From assembly GCF_030730875.1 (NCBI RefSeq), contig NZ_JAVAMA010000004.1, positions 124,001-188,000 on the forward strand: 64,000 nucleotides of DNA. The letters run 5' to 3'. Positions 35,997-44,830 of this stretch are shown piece by piece (the first letter of the stretch is position 1; every line of letters begins with the position of its first letter). Origin of the DNA: Sphingomonas sp. DG1-23. GTDB lineage: Bacteria > Pseudomonadota > Alphaproteobacteria > Sphingomonadales > Sphingomonadaceae. The notes under the pieces were generated by a model. That model was not told the origin of the DNA and searched no databases. It saw only the letters and a program-made list of their open reading frames with translations. The position numbers were made by a program, and so were the translations under genes.

Positions 35997-36071
35997 TGCT
36001 CCTGCGAAAGCAGGAGCCCAGAGTCACGAGCGCATCGCTTGCCGCCCTGGGCTCCTGCTTCCGCAGGAGCA
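35997..36071. repeat. Palindromic element after ppdK, same family as the second glyS insertion
   Basis: A 75-bp element starts TGCTCCTGCGAAAGCAGGAG and ends CTCCTGCTTCCGCAGGAGCA. It shares both arms and the inner CCCAG/CTGGG pair with 32820-32891. It lies between ppdK and the convergent small membrane-protein gene and probably ends both transcripts. Confidence 0.85.
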
Positions 36072-36079
36072 CTGAAAGG

Positions 36080-36358
36080 TCAGTAAGGATCGACCGCCCG
36101 GGGCGGCGCCACCCCGCTCGGCGTCGCCGCGCGCAGCCGGGCATTCTCGGTCTCGAGCTCGCGCAGGCGGCGTTGGGCCTCGCGGAGTTCGGCGCCGGTC
36201 TCGTCGCGATAGGTGCGATGGCGGAGCTCTTCGTCCTGATAGCGATCGCGCCATTTGCTGCGGCCCGATCGGGCGGCGAGCCCGAAGAAGAAGCCCGCCA
36301 CGAGCGTGATGCCCAAAGCGACGAACTGCGTGACCGTGTCGAAAGGCAATCCCTGCAT
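36080..36358 (-). CDS. Small membrane-anchored coiled-coil protein
   Basis: This 92-residue protein has one hydrophobic segment at about residues 9-27 (FVALGITLVAGFFFGLAA) followed by a basic and acidic helical region. Heptad-like patterning (ELREAQRRLRELETENARLR) and a Pro-rich end follow. It is likely a bitopic inner-membrane protein with a cytoplasmic coiled coil. I do not recognise a named family. It lies downstream of tadC on the same strand with a 76-bp gap. Confidence 0.6.
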   Translation of the reverse strand: MQGLPFDTVTQFVALGITLVAGFFFGLAARSGRSKWRDRYQDEELRHRTYRDETGAELREAQRRLRELETENARLRAATPSGVAPPRAVDPY

Positions 36359-36434
36359 CGCTCGATCTCCCTGTGGCGGCGGGCAGGCTAGTCCGCCCGC
36401 GCCGCCGATGCCACCGTAACGATCGAAGCGGGAT

Positions 36435-37430
36435 TTAGTGCATCAGCGCGTCGTTGATCGAGCAGGCGGCGGGGCCGAGGATCACGATGAACAGCACCGG
36501 CAGGATGAACAGGATCAGCGGCACGGTCATGATCGCGGGCAGGCGCGCGGCCTTTTCCTCGGCGCGCATCATGCGTTCGTTGCGGAATTCGGCCGAAAGC
36601 ACACGCAACGCCGACGCGAGCGGGGTGCCGTATTTCTCGGTCTGGATCATCGTGGTGACCACGCCGCGGACCGCTTCGAGATCGATGCGGTGCGCGAGAT
36701 TCTCGAACGCCTGGCGGCGATCGGTGAGGAAGCCCAGCTCGATCGCGGTGAGCGAGAATTCCTCGCCGAGCTCGGGATAGGCCTTGCCCAGTTCCTTCGA
36801 GACTCGGTGAAAGGCGGCGTCGACGGTCAGGCCCGCCTCGGCGCAGATCACCAGCAGGTCGAGCGCGTCGGGAAGCCCCTTGCGGATCGCGTGGCTGCGC
36901 TTGGTGATCTTGTTCTTGAGATAGATGTCCGGCGCCTTGTAGCTCAGGATGAAGCTGACCGCGACGAGCCCGTACTTCTTGAATGCGCTCCAATCGACGA
37001 ACATGTCGGTGCCGTAGACCATGTACAGGATCGGCCCGCCGATCACGATCGGCAGCACCAGCCGGCCGAAGATCACCGCGACTGCCCATTCCTTGGAGCG
37101 GATGCCGGCCTGGAGAAGCTTGGTCTGCGCGACCTTGATCTGGCTCTCCTGCAGCACCTTCATCGAAGAGAGCAGCGAGCGGATGCGATCGGTCGTCTCG
37201 TTCTTCTGGACGAGCTTGGCGCGGCGCTTCGAAGTCGAGGCGGTGATGCCCGCCTTCAATTGCTCGCGGCGATCGTTGAGCGCCTTGACGCGCTTCGCCA
37301 TCGGATCGCGCACCGTCGTCGCGGTGTAGATCGCGAAGACCACGGCGGTCGCCGCGATCGCGCTGAGGAAAGTCGCGACCCAGAGGACGTCGACGCCGAG
37401 CAGGGTGGGGCCAGCGGAGGGTTCCATCAT
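36435..37430 (-). CDS. tadC: Tad pilus platform protein TadC (type II secretion F-like)
   Basis: This 331-residue protein has membrane segments near 14-34, 113-150 and 300-325. The GspF-like domain contains IRKGLPDALDLLVICAEAGLTVDAAF and IETEKYGTPLASALRVLSAEFR-type motifs (QTEKYGTPLASAL). With TadB it forms the inner-membrane platform of the Flp/Tad pilus. The start overlaps the tadB stop by ATGA. It is the last gene of the cpa operon. Confidence 0.93.
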   Translation of the reverse strand: MMEPSAGPTLLGVDVLWVATFLSAIAATAVVFAIYTATTVRDPMAKRVKALNDRREQLKAGITASTSKRRAKLVQKNETTDRIRSLLSSMKVLQESQIKVAQTKLLQAGIRSKEWAVAVIFGRLVLPIVIGGPILYMVYGTDMFVDWSAFKKYGLVAVSFILSYKAPDIYLKNKITKRSHAIRKGLPDALDLLVICAEAGLTVDAAFHRVSKELGKAYPELGEEFSLTAIELGFLTDRRQAFENLAHRIDLEAVRGVVTTMIQTEKYGTPLASALRVLSAEFRNERMMRAEEKAARLPAIMTVPLILFILPVLFIVILGPAACSINDALMH

Positions 37431-38407
37431 CAGATCTCGAAATTGACCATCTTGGCCATGATGAAGGCGCCGAGCGCCATCCAGATCAGCCCGCCGCCGC
37501 CGGCGACCATCAACCGCTCATCCTTGAAGAAATTGAGCATGTAATTGTTGTTGATGAACCAGACGAGGCCGAACACGATGAACGGCAACGAGCCGACGAT
37601 CAGCGCGGACGCCTTGGATTCCGAAGACATCGCCTTGATCTTGAGCTTCATCTGCGCGCGCTTGCGCAGCACTTCGGCGAGGTTGGCGAGCGTCTCGGCA
37701 AGGTTGCCGCCGGTCTCGCGCTGGATCGCGATGGTGATCGTGAAGAACTGGAATTCGGGGGTGCCGAGCCGGTCTGCGGTCTCCTGCAGCGCGGCGTCGA
37801 GCGTACGGCCGATCTTCATCTTGTCCGAGACGGCGCGGAACTCCTCGCCGACCGGGCCGGGGACTTCCTGGCCGACCACGCCCATCGTCTCGGTGATCGG
37901 CAGACCCGAGCGCAGGCCGCGGACGAGCAGATCGATCGCGTCGGGGAATTTCGAAGTGAATTTGTTGATTCGCCGCTTGATGAAGAAGCTTACCACCTTG
38001 TGCGGCAGCCCGACGCCGACGAACAGGCTGAGGAACAGCGCCAGCCAGATCGGCGCGCCCTCGAAATAAAGCAGGGCGCCGGGGACGAGGATGAGCCCGA
38101 GCGTGATCATGCCGTACTGGCTCAGCGTCCAGTTCTTGCCGGTCATGTTGAGGCGCTTCTGGAGCAACGCCGGATTGGGCAGGAAGCGCGACGCGGCGAG
38201 ATCCATGCCGCTCGCGCTCCGCGCAGTGACGCGGCGGATCTGGGCTTCCATCGCGACGGCGCCGGCGGTGCCCGAATGGCGTTCGCGCACGCCGCTCAGA
38301 CGACGCGCGCCGGCGCGCGCCGTCGACGGCCCGGCAAAGGCGAGCACCATCAGCGAGAGCACCAGGAAGGTGCCTCCACCAAGCATCAAAACCGGCAGCA
38401 ATTCCAC
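37430..38407 (-). CDS. tadB: Tad pilus platform protein TadB (type II secretion F-like)
   Basis: This 325-residue protein starts with GTG (38407) and GGAGG about 9 bp upstream. Membrane helices lie near 5-25, 95-130 and 265-310. The GspF domain contains KFPDAIDLLVRGLRSGLPITETM and QRETGGNLAETLANLAEVLRKR. It partners with TadC. In related genomes cpaF/tadA lies directly upstream; here the upstream neighbour is cpaE with only 53 bp between. Confidence 0.93.
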   Translation of the reverse strand: MELLPVLMLGGGTFLVLSLMVLAFAGPSTARAGARRLSGVRERHSGTAGAVAMEAQIRRVTARSASGMDLAASRFLPNPALLQKRLNMTGKNWTLSQYGMITLGLILVPGALLYFEGAPIWLALFLSLFVGVGLPHKVVSFFIKRRINKFTSKFPDAIDLLVRGLRSGLPITETMGVVGQEVPGPVGEEFRAVSDKMKIGRTLDAALQETADRLGTPEFQFFTITIAIQRETGGNLAETLANLAEVLRKRAQMKLKIKAMSSESKASALIVGSLPFIVFGLVWFINNNYMLNFFKDERLMVAGGGGLIWMALGAFIMAKMVNFEI

Positions 38408-38433
38408 GCCGAGGTGCCTCCGAACCCGTTATC

Positions 38434-38455
38434 CCGCGCCCGCAATTGGGCGCGG
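38434..38455. promoter_or_regulatory. Hairpin at the cpaE-tadB junction
   Basis: CCGCGCCC and GGGCGCGG form a perfect 8-bp stem around GCAATT. It lies in the 53-bp gap where a cpaF gene would be expected. It has no T run and may tune downstream expression or mark an old deletion. Confidence 0.5.
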
Positions 38456-38460
38456 AACGA

Positions 38461-39741
38461 TTACTTCTTCGCCTTTGACGGCATCTTGACCTTGATCTTG
38501 TCGAACAGCGAGCTGCCCTTTGATCCCTTGGCCGGCTTGGCGGTCTTGTCGTCGCGCTCGCCCGAATCGGTGATCGCTGTGATCCGCGCTGCCAGTTCGC
38601 CGAGCGGCGCCAGCGACTTGGCCGACTTGCCGACTTCGGCGAGCGGCTTGCCGAGCTTGGCGGCCTGTGCCGCCACCTTCTGCTCGAACGGGATCAGCAC
38701 GTCGATCTTGCGCTCGATCGAGCCCTCGAAGTCCTTGCGGCTGATCTCGAGGAACGCCTGGGGCTGGGCCTTGTTGGCGACGACGATCACCTGGGTCTGC
38801 GGCGCATTCGACTTGAACCAGCTGAGGATGCGGATCGCGTCGCGCGCGGCAGCAAGCGTCAGCTCGGTCACCAGCACCGCGACCTGAATGTCGGTGATCA
38901 GATGCGGATGATTGACCAGCATGTTGCGCGGCAGATCGACGACGGTGCATTCGAACGCCCCGCGCATCTCTTCCTGCAACTGGTAGAATGCGGCGCCGTC
39001 GGTCAGGACGGGCGCGTTGATCGGCGCCTCGGCCGACAGCACGGCGAGACGGTCCGACGCCTTGACCATCGCGCGTTCGATGAACAGTCCGTCGATGCGG
39101 CTCGGATTCTCGATCGCATCGGTCAGGCCGCGGCCCGGCTCGAGGTCGAGCGCGAGCGCGCCGGTGCCGAAATGCACGTCGAGGTCGAGCAAGGCGGTAG
39201 TCCGCACATGCTTGTCGCTCAGCAGCCAGGCGAGCGAGGTCGCGATCGTCGATGCGCCGCAACCGCCGCGCGTGCCGATGACGGCGACCGCGCAATGCGG
39301 CACGTCGCTGCCGGTATCCGCCAGCTTGGGCGCGTTGAGCGCAGCCTGCGCCTGGGCGAAGGTGTCGCGCAGCGCATCCGGGTTGAGCGGCTTGAGCAGA
39401 TAATCGTGGATGCCGCTCGCGACGAGATCGCGATAGAGGCGCACGTCGTTGACCTGGCCCGAGGCGATGACGATCGTGCCGGGCTCGCAGACTTCGGCGA
39501 GCGCGTTGATGTCGTTGAGCGGATCGCCCGATTCCGAGAGATCGACGAACAGCACGTTGGGACTCGCCGAGACCGACAGGGTCTGGACCGCGTTGCGCAG
39601 CCCGCCCTTGTTGACCTTTTCGGGCGACCAGCCGAGCTCGACTGCGATCGGACGCAGCGCCTCGGCGGTGGTCTCGTCGCAGACAAAGGCGATGAATGGC
39701 TCGCGATGCGCGGTGCGCGAGGGATTAAAAGGTGCGTTCAC
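38461..39741 (-). CDS. cpaE: Pilus assembly ATPase-like protein CpaE/TadZ
   Basis: A GTG at 39741 overlaps the cpaD stop (GTGA), giving 426 residues; a longer in-frame reading to 39984 runs through cpaD and is rejected. The N-terminal half is a receiver-like domain without the usual phosphorylation set (FIAFVCDETTAEALRPIA to YLLKPLNPDALRDTF). The C-terminal half is a ParA/MinD-like domain with deviant Walker A GTRGGCGASTIATSLAW and LLDLDVHFGTGAL. It helps place the pilus machine at the pole. It has a Lys-rich tail. Confidence 0.92.
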   Translation of the reverse strand: MNAPFNPSRTAHREPFIAFVCDETTAEALRPIAVELGWSPEKVNKGGLRNAVQTLSVSASPNVLFVDLSESGDPLNDINALAEVCEPGTIVIASGQVNDVRLYRDLVASGIHDYLLKPLNPDALRDTFAQAQAALNAPKLADTGSDVPHCAVAVIGTRGGCGASTIATSLAWLLSDKHVRTTALLDLDVHFGTGALALDLEPGRGLTDAIENPSRIDGLFIERAMVKASDRLAVLSAEAPINAPVLTDGAAFYQLQEEMRGAFECTVVDLPRNMLVNHPHLITDIQVAVLVTELTLAAARDAIRILSWFKSNAPQTQVIVVANKAQPQAFLEISRKDFEGSIERKIDVLIPFEQKVAAQAAKLGKPLAEVGKSAKSLAPLGELAARITAITDSGERDDKTAKPAKGSKGSSLFDKIKVKMPSKAKK

Positions 39742-40367
39742 TGCTTGCCTCCAGCGCTCTCGCCCTTCACGGCGCCGCCCGCTCCCGACGGTGCCGCCCG
39801 GCGATACGCGTTCACGGCCTTGGCCGAAGTTGCCGAATCGGTGAGCGGCGAGCCCGGCGCGCCGCGCACGAGATCGACCGGGTCGGCGATCATCGCGGCG
39901 AGATTGCTGTTGGTCGCACAGCCGAAATTCGCGCTGGTGCTGGCCGCAAAATCGGGTTGAAAGTCCGGCGAATGATCCGGGCAATTCGGCACGCTGGCCG
40001 TGGTGCGGGTGACGACGACGCGGGCGGTGCCCGGCCGGATCTCGCCCACCGTCACTGGTGCCTGATCGGAAACCAGCAGACCGTAGCGATCGGCATAGGC
40101 GGCGATCTCGTTGCGGGCCGCATCGTTCTGGCTGGCGTCGTCGACCGCGATACGGTCGCCATAACGAAGCCCCATCGATCCGAGCCAGCCGGCGAGACGC
40201 TGGCCTTCGCCAGCGGCGAGGCCGTTGCCGGTGGTCTGCACGTCGAACACATAGTCATTGCGCTGGACGACGGGCTGATAGACCGAGTCTAGGCCGTGAT
40301 TGTTCGTTCCGCACGCACTCAACAGCACGAGCGGGGCGAGGAGGAGGGGAGTGAAGCGCGACGACAT
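39738..40367 (-). CDS. cpaD: CpaD-family pilus assembly lipoprotein
   Basis: This 209-residue protein has the lipobox LLSACG at residues 15-20. The CpaD domain follows, with DVQTTGNGLAAGEGQRLAGWL, ARVVVTRTTASVPNCPDHSPDF and FGCATNSNLAAMIADPVDLVRG. CpaD helps the secretin CpaC in the outer membrane. It follows cpaC closely. Confidence 0.92.
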   Translation of the reverse strand: MSSRFTPLLLAPLVLLSACGTNNHGLDSVYQPVVQRNDYVFDVQTTGNGLAAGEGQRLAGWLGSMGLRYGDRIAVDDASQNDAARNEIAAYADRYGLLVSDQAPVTVGEIRPGTARVVVTRTTASVPNCPDHSPDFQPDFAASTSANFGCATNSNLAAMIADPVDLVRGAPGSPLTDSATSAKAVNAYRRAAPSGAGGAVKGESAGGKQ

Positions 40368-40385
40368 TGCGATCTCCTCAGGACA

Positions 40386-42080
40386 TCAGAAGCCGAAGCC
40401 GGGGGCGGCGGAGCCACCCTTTTTCGGCCTGGACGGGGCGGGTGCGGCCTTGGCGGGCCGGTTGGTTCGATCGGCCGGCGCGGGCATCGACTGCCCGGGT
40501 GCGAACGCACCGACTGCGGGCACTGCGCTCCCGGACGGAGCCATCGTCGGCTTCGGTCGATCGCCGTTGGCGCCGCTGCCGCTGAGCTGACCGCCGATGA
40601 TCCGTTCGAAATCATTGGGCGAGCGATAGCCGTCGGTCGGCAGCACGATCTGGTTCGCATTCACCGGCTTCACCAGATACGGCGTGATCACGATCATCAG
40701 TTCGGTCTCGTTGCGCTGGAAGCCGTTCGACCGGAACAGGGTGCCGAGGATCGGAATGTCGCCGAGGCCGGGGGTCTTGCTGATCGAGTTGTTGTGCGAG
40801 TTCTGCAGCAGACCGCCGATCACCATGCTCTCGCCCGAGCCGAGCTCGACCGTGGTCTCGCTGCGGCGCGTGGTGAGCGCGGGGATGCTGGTGCCGTTGA
40901 ACTGGACGGCGCCCGCCGACGACAGCTGCGACACTTCGGGCCGGACGCGCATCGAGATGCGGCCATCGGCAAGCACGGTGGGCGTGAACGCCAGGCTGAC
41001 GCCGTATTGCTTGTACTCGATCGTCGTCGTGCCGAGCCCCTGTGCGATCGGGATCGGGATTTCGCCGCCGGCGAGGAAAGTCGCCGTCTCGCCCGAAAGT
41101 GCGGTGAGGTTCGGCGTGGCGAGCGTGGTCACCTGGCCGATGGTCTCGCCGAGATCGATCGCCGAGAGCACGTCGATTCCGAACAGCTTTCCGGCGAGGC
41201 CGAGAGTCGAGAAGTCCGATCCCTTGGCGAAATTGGTCACCGAGGTGCTGCGCGGATTGATGAACTGGCCGGTCGAGGGATCGTAGGGCCCCTTGATGTA
41301 CCCGCCCCCGGGGACCGGGATCTCGGCGATCGGGAATTTCGACAGATCCGAATCGGTGAATGAGCCGGGATTGCGGCCCGAGGCGACGCCGAAGCCGAAC
41401 CCGCTGGTCTGATCGCGCGTCGTGACGTTGACGCCGACATTCTTCATGAAGCTGCGGCTCACTTCGGCGAAGCGCACTTGCAGGTTGACCTGCAGCGGCG
41501 TCGCCGTCTTGAGACGGTTCATCACCATATATTTGAGCTGGGCGTTCGGATCCGAGACGTTGACGCCGGGATTGAGCGCGGAGAGCACGAAGCGCTGCGC
41601 CTGCTCGCTCTCGGCGGGCGAGGCGACCGTGCCGTTCAGCACCGCCAGCTGACCCACCGTGGTGATCGTGATGTCGGTTTCCGGCATCGCCGCCTTCACC
41701 ATGCGGTCGATCGACGTGACGTTCTGCGCGACGCGGACATTGGTCGAATAGACGACGGCGCCGTTGGCGGCGGTCGCGAAGATCGTGGCCTCGCCGAATT
41801 CCTTGCCGAACAAGTGAATCTGGCGCGGATTGGCGACATAGACGTCGGCCACGCCCGAATTCGACGTCCACACATTGGCGACGTTGGCGGGCAGGGTGAT
41901 CAGTTCGCCCTCGCCGACCGACAGCAGGACCTCGCGGGTCGGGCGCTGGGTGCCGACCGGAAGGTTGGCGACGCGGGCCTTCTGGCGCGACTGGGCCATC
42001 ACTTCGGCCGGGAGGCTCATCGCCATCCCCGCCAGCACCGTGGCGCCGAGCGCCCGGTTCAGGAGAGTCTTGGTGCGCAT
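40386..42080 (-). CDS. cpaC: Pilus secretin CpaC/RcpA
   Basis: This 564-residue protein has a signal peptide ending AEVMAQ. An N-terminal pilus-formation domain contains ANVWTSNSGVADVYVANPRQ and a BON-like segment. The secretin domain contains ATPNLTALSGETATFLAGGEIPIP and ends in an inner-barrel segment near MIVITPYLVKPV. The C-terminal tail is Pro/Ala-rich. It forms the outer-membrane pore of the Tad pilus. It is separated from cpaB by one base. Confidence 0.94.
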   Translation of the reverse strand: MRTKTLLNRALGATVLAGMAMSLPAEVMAQSRQKARVANLPVGTQRPTREVLLSVGEGELITLPANVANVWTSNSGVADVYVANPRQIHLFGKEFGEATIFATAANGAVVYSTNVRVAQNVTSIDRMVKAAMPETDITITTVGQLAVLNGTVASPAESEQAQRFVLSALNPGVNVSDPNAQLKYMVMNRLKTATPLQVNLQVRFAEVSRSFMKNVGVNVTTRDQTSGFGFGVASGRNPGSFTDSDLSKFPIAEIPVPGGGYIKGPYDPSTGQFINPRSTSVTNFAKGSDFSTLGLAGKLFGIDVLSAIDLGETIGQVTTLATPNLTALSGETATFLAGGEIPIPIAQGLGTTTIEYKQYGVSLAFTPTVLADGRISMRVRPEVSQLSSAGAVQFNGTSIPALTTRRSETTVELGSGESMVIGGLLQNSHNNSISKTPGLGDIPILGTLFRSNGFQRNETELMIVITPYLVKPVNANQIVLPTDGYRSPNDFERIIGGQLSGSGANGDRPKPTMAPSGSAVPAVGAFAPGQSMPAPADRTNRPAKAAPAPSRPKKGGSAAPGFGF

Positions 42081-42081
42081 G

Positions 42082-43104
42082 TTATTTGGTTCCCCCGAGC
42101 TCGACTTCGGTCGCGCTGGCGCCGCGGACGACATTGACCACCGGCCCCTTCTTCTTCTCGGCGCCGCCCGGATAGCCGGCCGTCGCGACGGCCTTTGCGG
42201 TGCTATCCTCGGCCTTGCCGGGGACGGTGCTGCGCTGGAAGCGCGACACGTCGGCGCCGGTGGCGAAACCGCCACGGCCTTCGGTCGGACGCGCGGCGGC
42301 ACGCGCCAGCATTTCCTTTTCCTTCTTCGGATCGCCGTCAGCGGGCACATCGACCTCGCCGCTGGCGATCGCTTCCTCGAGCTCGCCCTGGTTGTCGGCG
42401 ATCGAACGCAGCGACAGCGAGAGCGTACCGAGCGTCTGCGCGACGGCGAGCTTCTCGGCGAGCTTGGGAGTCGCCTCGACGGTGACCGTCGAGAAAGTGG
42501 AGACGACGGTGTTGCCCTTGTCGTCGGTCTGCTTGTCGGTCCGCTGATCGGTGGCGAGCACGCGCAGGTTGCGCAGGATGGTCTCCGATGCCTTGAGCGG
42601 CGGACCATCGCCGCCGCCGGCCACCGTCTGGGTGAGGACGAGATCGATACGATCGCCCGGGAAGACGAAGCCCGAGACGTTCGCGCCCTGTCCGGACACC
42701 GGAACCGTGACGGCACGCATGCCCGGCCCGAGGGCCGCGGCGAGGAAGCCGCGATCGCCGGGCTTGACCAGCGCACCCTGGGTGATCGGCTGACCGGCGG
42801 GAATCGCGAAACGGACGACGGTGCCCTGCAGCTTGGCGGGCTCGGATTCGCCCTTGATGTAATAGGCGCCTTCGATCAGTTCCTTCGGCCAGGCCACGTA
42901 TTTGAACGAGGTGGCGTCGAGGATCGTGCCGACCGGAAGGGCGCGGGTCGCGACCATCACTTCGGTGCTGCTCTGCGGCGCGGCGACCGGAATCGCGGCG
43001 GCGGTCGGCGTCGGCGCGCCGAGCACGAGGCTGCGCGCCATGAACGCGGTGATCGCGGCGACAACGAGTGCGCCTACGAGCAGAATGAGCTTGCGTGCAT
43101 CCAT
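42082..43104 (-). CDS. cpaB: Pilus assembly protein CpaB/RcpC
   Basis: This 340-residue protein starts MDARKLILLVGALVVAAITAF, a membrane anchor. A SAF domain follows (VATRALPVGTILDATSFKYV, RFAIPAGQPITQGALVKPGDRGFLAAALGPGMRAV). The C-terminal part includes GDRIDLVLTQTV. CpaB is a periplasmic component near the secretin. Cleavage of the N-terminus is possible but not shown. Confidence 0.93.
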   Translation of the reverse strand: MDARKLILLVGALVVAAITAFMARSLVLGAPTPTAAAIPVAAPQSSTEVMVATRALPVGTILDATSFKYVAWPKELIEGAYYIKGESEPAKLQGTVVRFAIPAGQPITQGALVKPGDRGFLAAALGPGMRAVTVPVSGQGANVSGFVFPGDRIDLVLTQTVAGGGDGPPLKASETILRNLRVLATDQRTDKQTDDKGNTVVSTFSTVTVEATPKLAEKLAVAQTLGTLSLSLRSIADNQGELEEAIASGEVDVPADGDPKKEKEMLARAAARPTEGRGGFATGADVSRFQRSTVPGKAEDSTAKAVATAGYPGGAEKKKGPVVNVVRGASATEVELGGTK

Positions 43105-43158
43105 TTCGCTTCAAGCCTTTTCAATAACATGGCCGGGTCAGGGCGCCGGCGTTAAGCA

Positions 43159-43833
43159 TCACGTAAACTGGTTAAAAATCGGTTCGCGAAGAACCAGCAG
43201 CGTCGAAATCGCGATCGCGACGCCGTAAGGTGTCTCGGGAACGACCCCGCCGCGCCGCGCCGCGCGCACCACCGCGATCAGCCCCGCGCCGATCACGGCG
43301 AGCACGGCCATCACGCTGAATGCCGCGAGCACCGGCTGTCCGGCGACCAGCGCCACGAAGCGCGGCCACGCGGCCCAGCCGAGCGCGACCAGCGCCGCGA
43401 GCGCAAGTGCGCCCGGCGCGATCGTCCGCCACGGCAAAGCGGCAAGCCCGCCGCGAAGCTGGGTCCAGCGCTCCGCCACCATGACCATGGTGAGCAGGCC
43501 GCCGACCAGCGACATCAATACCAGCATACCGATCAGTGGCTGCCCCGGCAGCCACAAGGCCAGCGCGGCGAGCAGCTTGACGTCGCCGCCGCCCATCTGC
43601 CCGAGCGCATAGGCGCCGACGAAAAAGCCGAGGACGAGGCTGGCGATGCCGAGCTGGAGCGCGATATCGGGCCATAATGCCAGCCCGTTCGCCCACCACC
43701 AGAGCGGTGCGAGCAATGCGATCGCGGCATTCTTCCAATTGGCGATGTTGCGCGAGCGCGCGTCCTCGATCCCGGCCGAGACCAGGAGCAGGCCGAGCGC
43801 GCTCAGCAGCAAGGTAAGAAAGACATCCCCCAT
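43159..43833 (-). CDS. cpaA: Prepilin peptidase CpaA/TadV
   Basis: This 224-residue protein is very hydrophobic. It has SAGIEDARSRNIANW near residue 20 with the first aspartate, and ALGQMGGGDVKLLAAL near residue 77 with GGGD carrying the second. These are the two catalytic Asp of type IV prepilin peptidases. It cleaves the leader of Flp pilins. The start codon lies inside an inverted repeat (43830-43858). No flp pilin gene is seen next to it. It is divergent from the hydrolase gene. Confidence 0.92.
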   Translation of the reverse strand: MGDVFLTLLLSALGLLLVSAGIEDARSRNIANWKNAAIALLAPLWWWANGLALWPDIALQLGIASLVLGFFVGAYALGQMGGGDVKLLAALALWLPGQPLIGMLVLMSLVGGLLTMVMVAERWTQLRGGLAALPWRTIAPGALALAALVALGWAAWPRFVALVAGQPVLAAFSVMAVLAVIGAGLIAVVRAARRGGVVPETPYGVAIAISTLLVLREPIFNQFT

Positions 43834-43858
43834 CCCGTCTCAGACCTAGACGGGATGG
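43830..43858. promoter_or_regulatory. Inverted repeat covering the cpaA start codon
   Basis: CCATCCCGTC (43830-43839) and GACGGGATGG (43849-43858) form a perfect 10-bp stem with a 9-base loop. On the cpaA strand the ATG and the weak GAGACGGG ribosome site lie in the stem. As RNA it could hide the start; as DNA it could be an operator for the two divergent genes. Confidence 0.55.
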
Positions 43859-43882
43859 CTTATCAAAACGTAACCAACCCCC

Positions 43883-44830
43883 ATGGCAACTTCCCGTATA
43901 GACCGTCGCGCGCTTCCTGCCGGCACCCGCATCGACCGCTGGACCGCGCCCGACGGCTGGGAGCACCGCGTTTTCGACTGGCGCGCCGAGGCCGCGCCGG
44001 CACGCGGCTCGATCCTGTTCCAGGGCGGCCGCGGCGACATCTTCGAGAAATATCTGGAGAGCTTCGCGCACTGGCATGCAGCGGGCTGGAACGTCACTTC
44101 GTTCGACTGGCGCGGGCAAGGCGGCTCGGGCCGGCTGACTCCGGCGAAGAATTGCGGGCATATCGAGGACTATGCCGATTATGTCCGCGACCTCGGCGAT
44201 TTCTGGGCGGGCTGGGCGGCCGCCAATCCGGGGCCGCGGATCGCGATGGGGCATTCGATGGGCGGCCATCTGGTGCTGCGCGGGCTGGTCGAAGAGGTGA
44301 TCGCGCCGGATGCGGCGGTGCTCGTCGCGCCGATGCTGGGGTTCAAGCCCGGCATCTTCGGCCCGTTCGCCGAACGCGCCGCGCGGCTGCTCGGCGGCCT
44401 CGGCGATCCCGCCCGCCCGGCATGGAAGGGAAACGAGAAGCCCTATACCACGGAGACCCGCGCCTCGCTGCTCACCCATGATCCCGATCGCTATGCCGAC
44501 GAGATCTGGTGGCAGACGCACGATCCGTCGATCCTCACCGGGCCGCCGAGCTGGCGCTGGGTGATCGAGGGCTTTCGTTCGATCCGCGAGCTTGCCGCCG
44601 ATCCGCGGCTCGCCGAGATGCGCGTGCCGACATTGATGCTGGTCGCCGAGCATGACGGGCTGATCGACGGCAAGGCGGCGCTGGCACTCGCGCCGCGCCT
44701 GCCCGACCTGCATCTCGTCCGCTTCGGCAAGGAGAGCGCGCACGAGATCCTCCGCGAGGCCGACGCGGTGCGCGATCGTGCGCTGGCCGAGATCGACGCA
44801 TTCCTCGCGAGGCGGGCGCCGCAGGCGTGA
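43883..44830 (+). CDS. Alpha/beta hydrolase (lysophospholipase-like)
   Basis: This 315-residue protein has the fold signatures FQGGRGDIFEKYLESFAHW, FDWRGQGGSG and the nucleophile elbow GHSMGGH with its serine near residue 128. The acid lies in LVAEHDGLID, and a late His in GKESAHEILRE completes the triad. It resembles monoacylglycerol lipase and lysophospholipase L2. It overlaps the following gene by GTGA. Confidence 0.88.
   Translation: MATSRIDRRALPAGTRIDRWTAPDGWEHRVFDWRAEAAPARGSILFQGGRGDIFEKYLESFAHWHAAGWNVTSFDWRGQGGSGRLTPAKNCGHIEDYADYVRDLGDFWAGWAAANPGPRIAMGHSMGGHLVLRGLVEEVIAPDAAVLVAPMLGFKPGIFGPFAERAARLLGGLGDPARPAWKGNEKPYTTETRASLLTHDPDRYADEIWWQTHDPSILTGPPSWRWVIEGFRSIRELAADPRLAEMRVPTLMLVAEHDGLIDGKAALALAPRLPDLHLVRFGKESAHEILREADAVRDRALAEIDAFLARRAPQA

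Noticed and set aside
38461..39984. Longer version of cpaE starting at 39984
   Set aside because: It would run through cpaD in another frame; the GTG at 39741 overlaps the cpaD stop and starts directly before the conserved domain.
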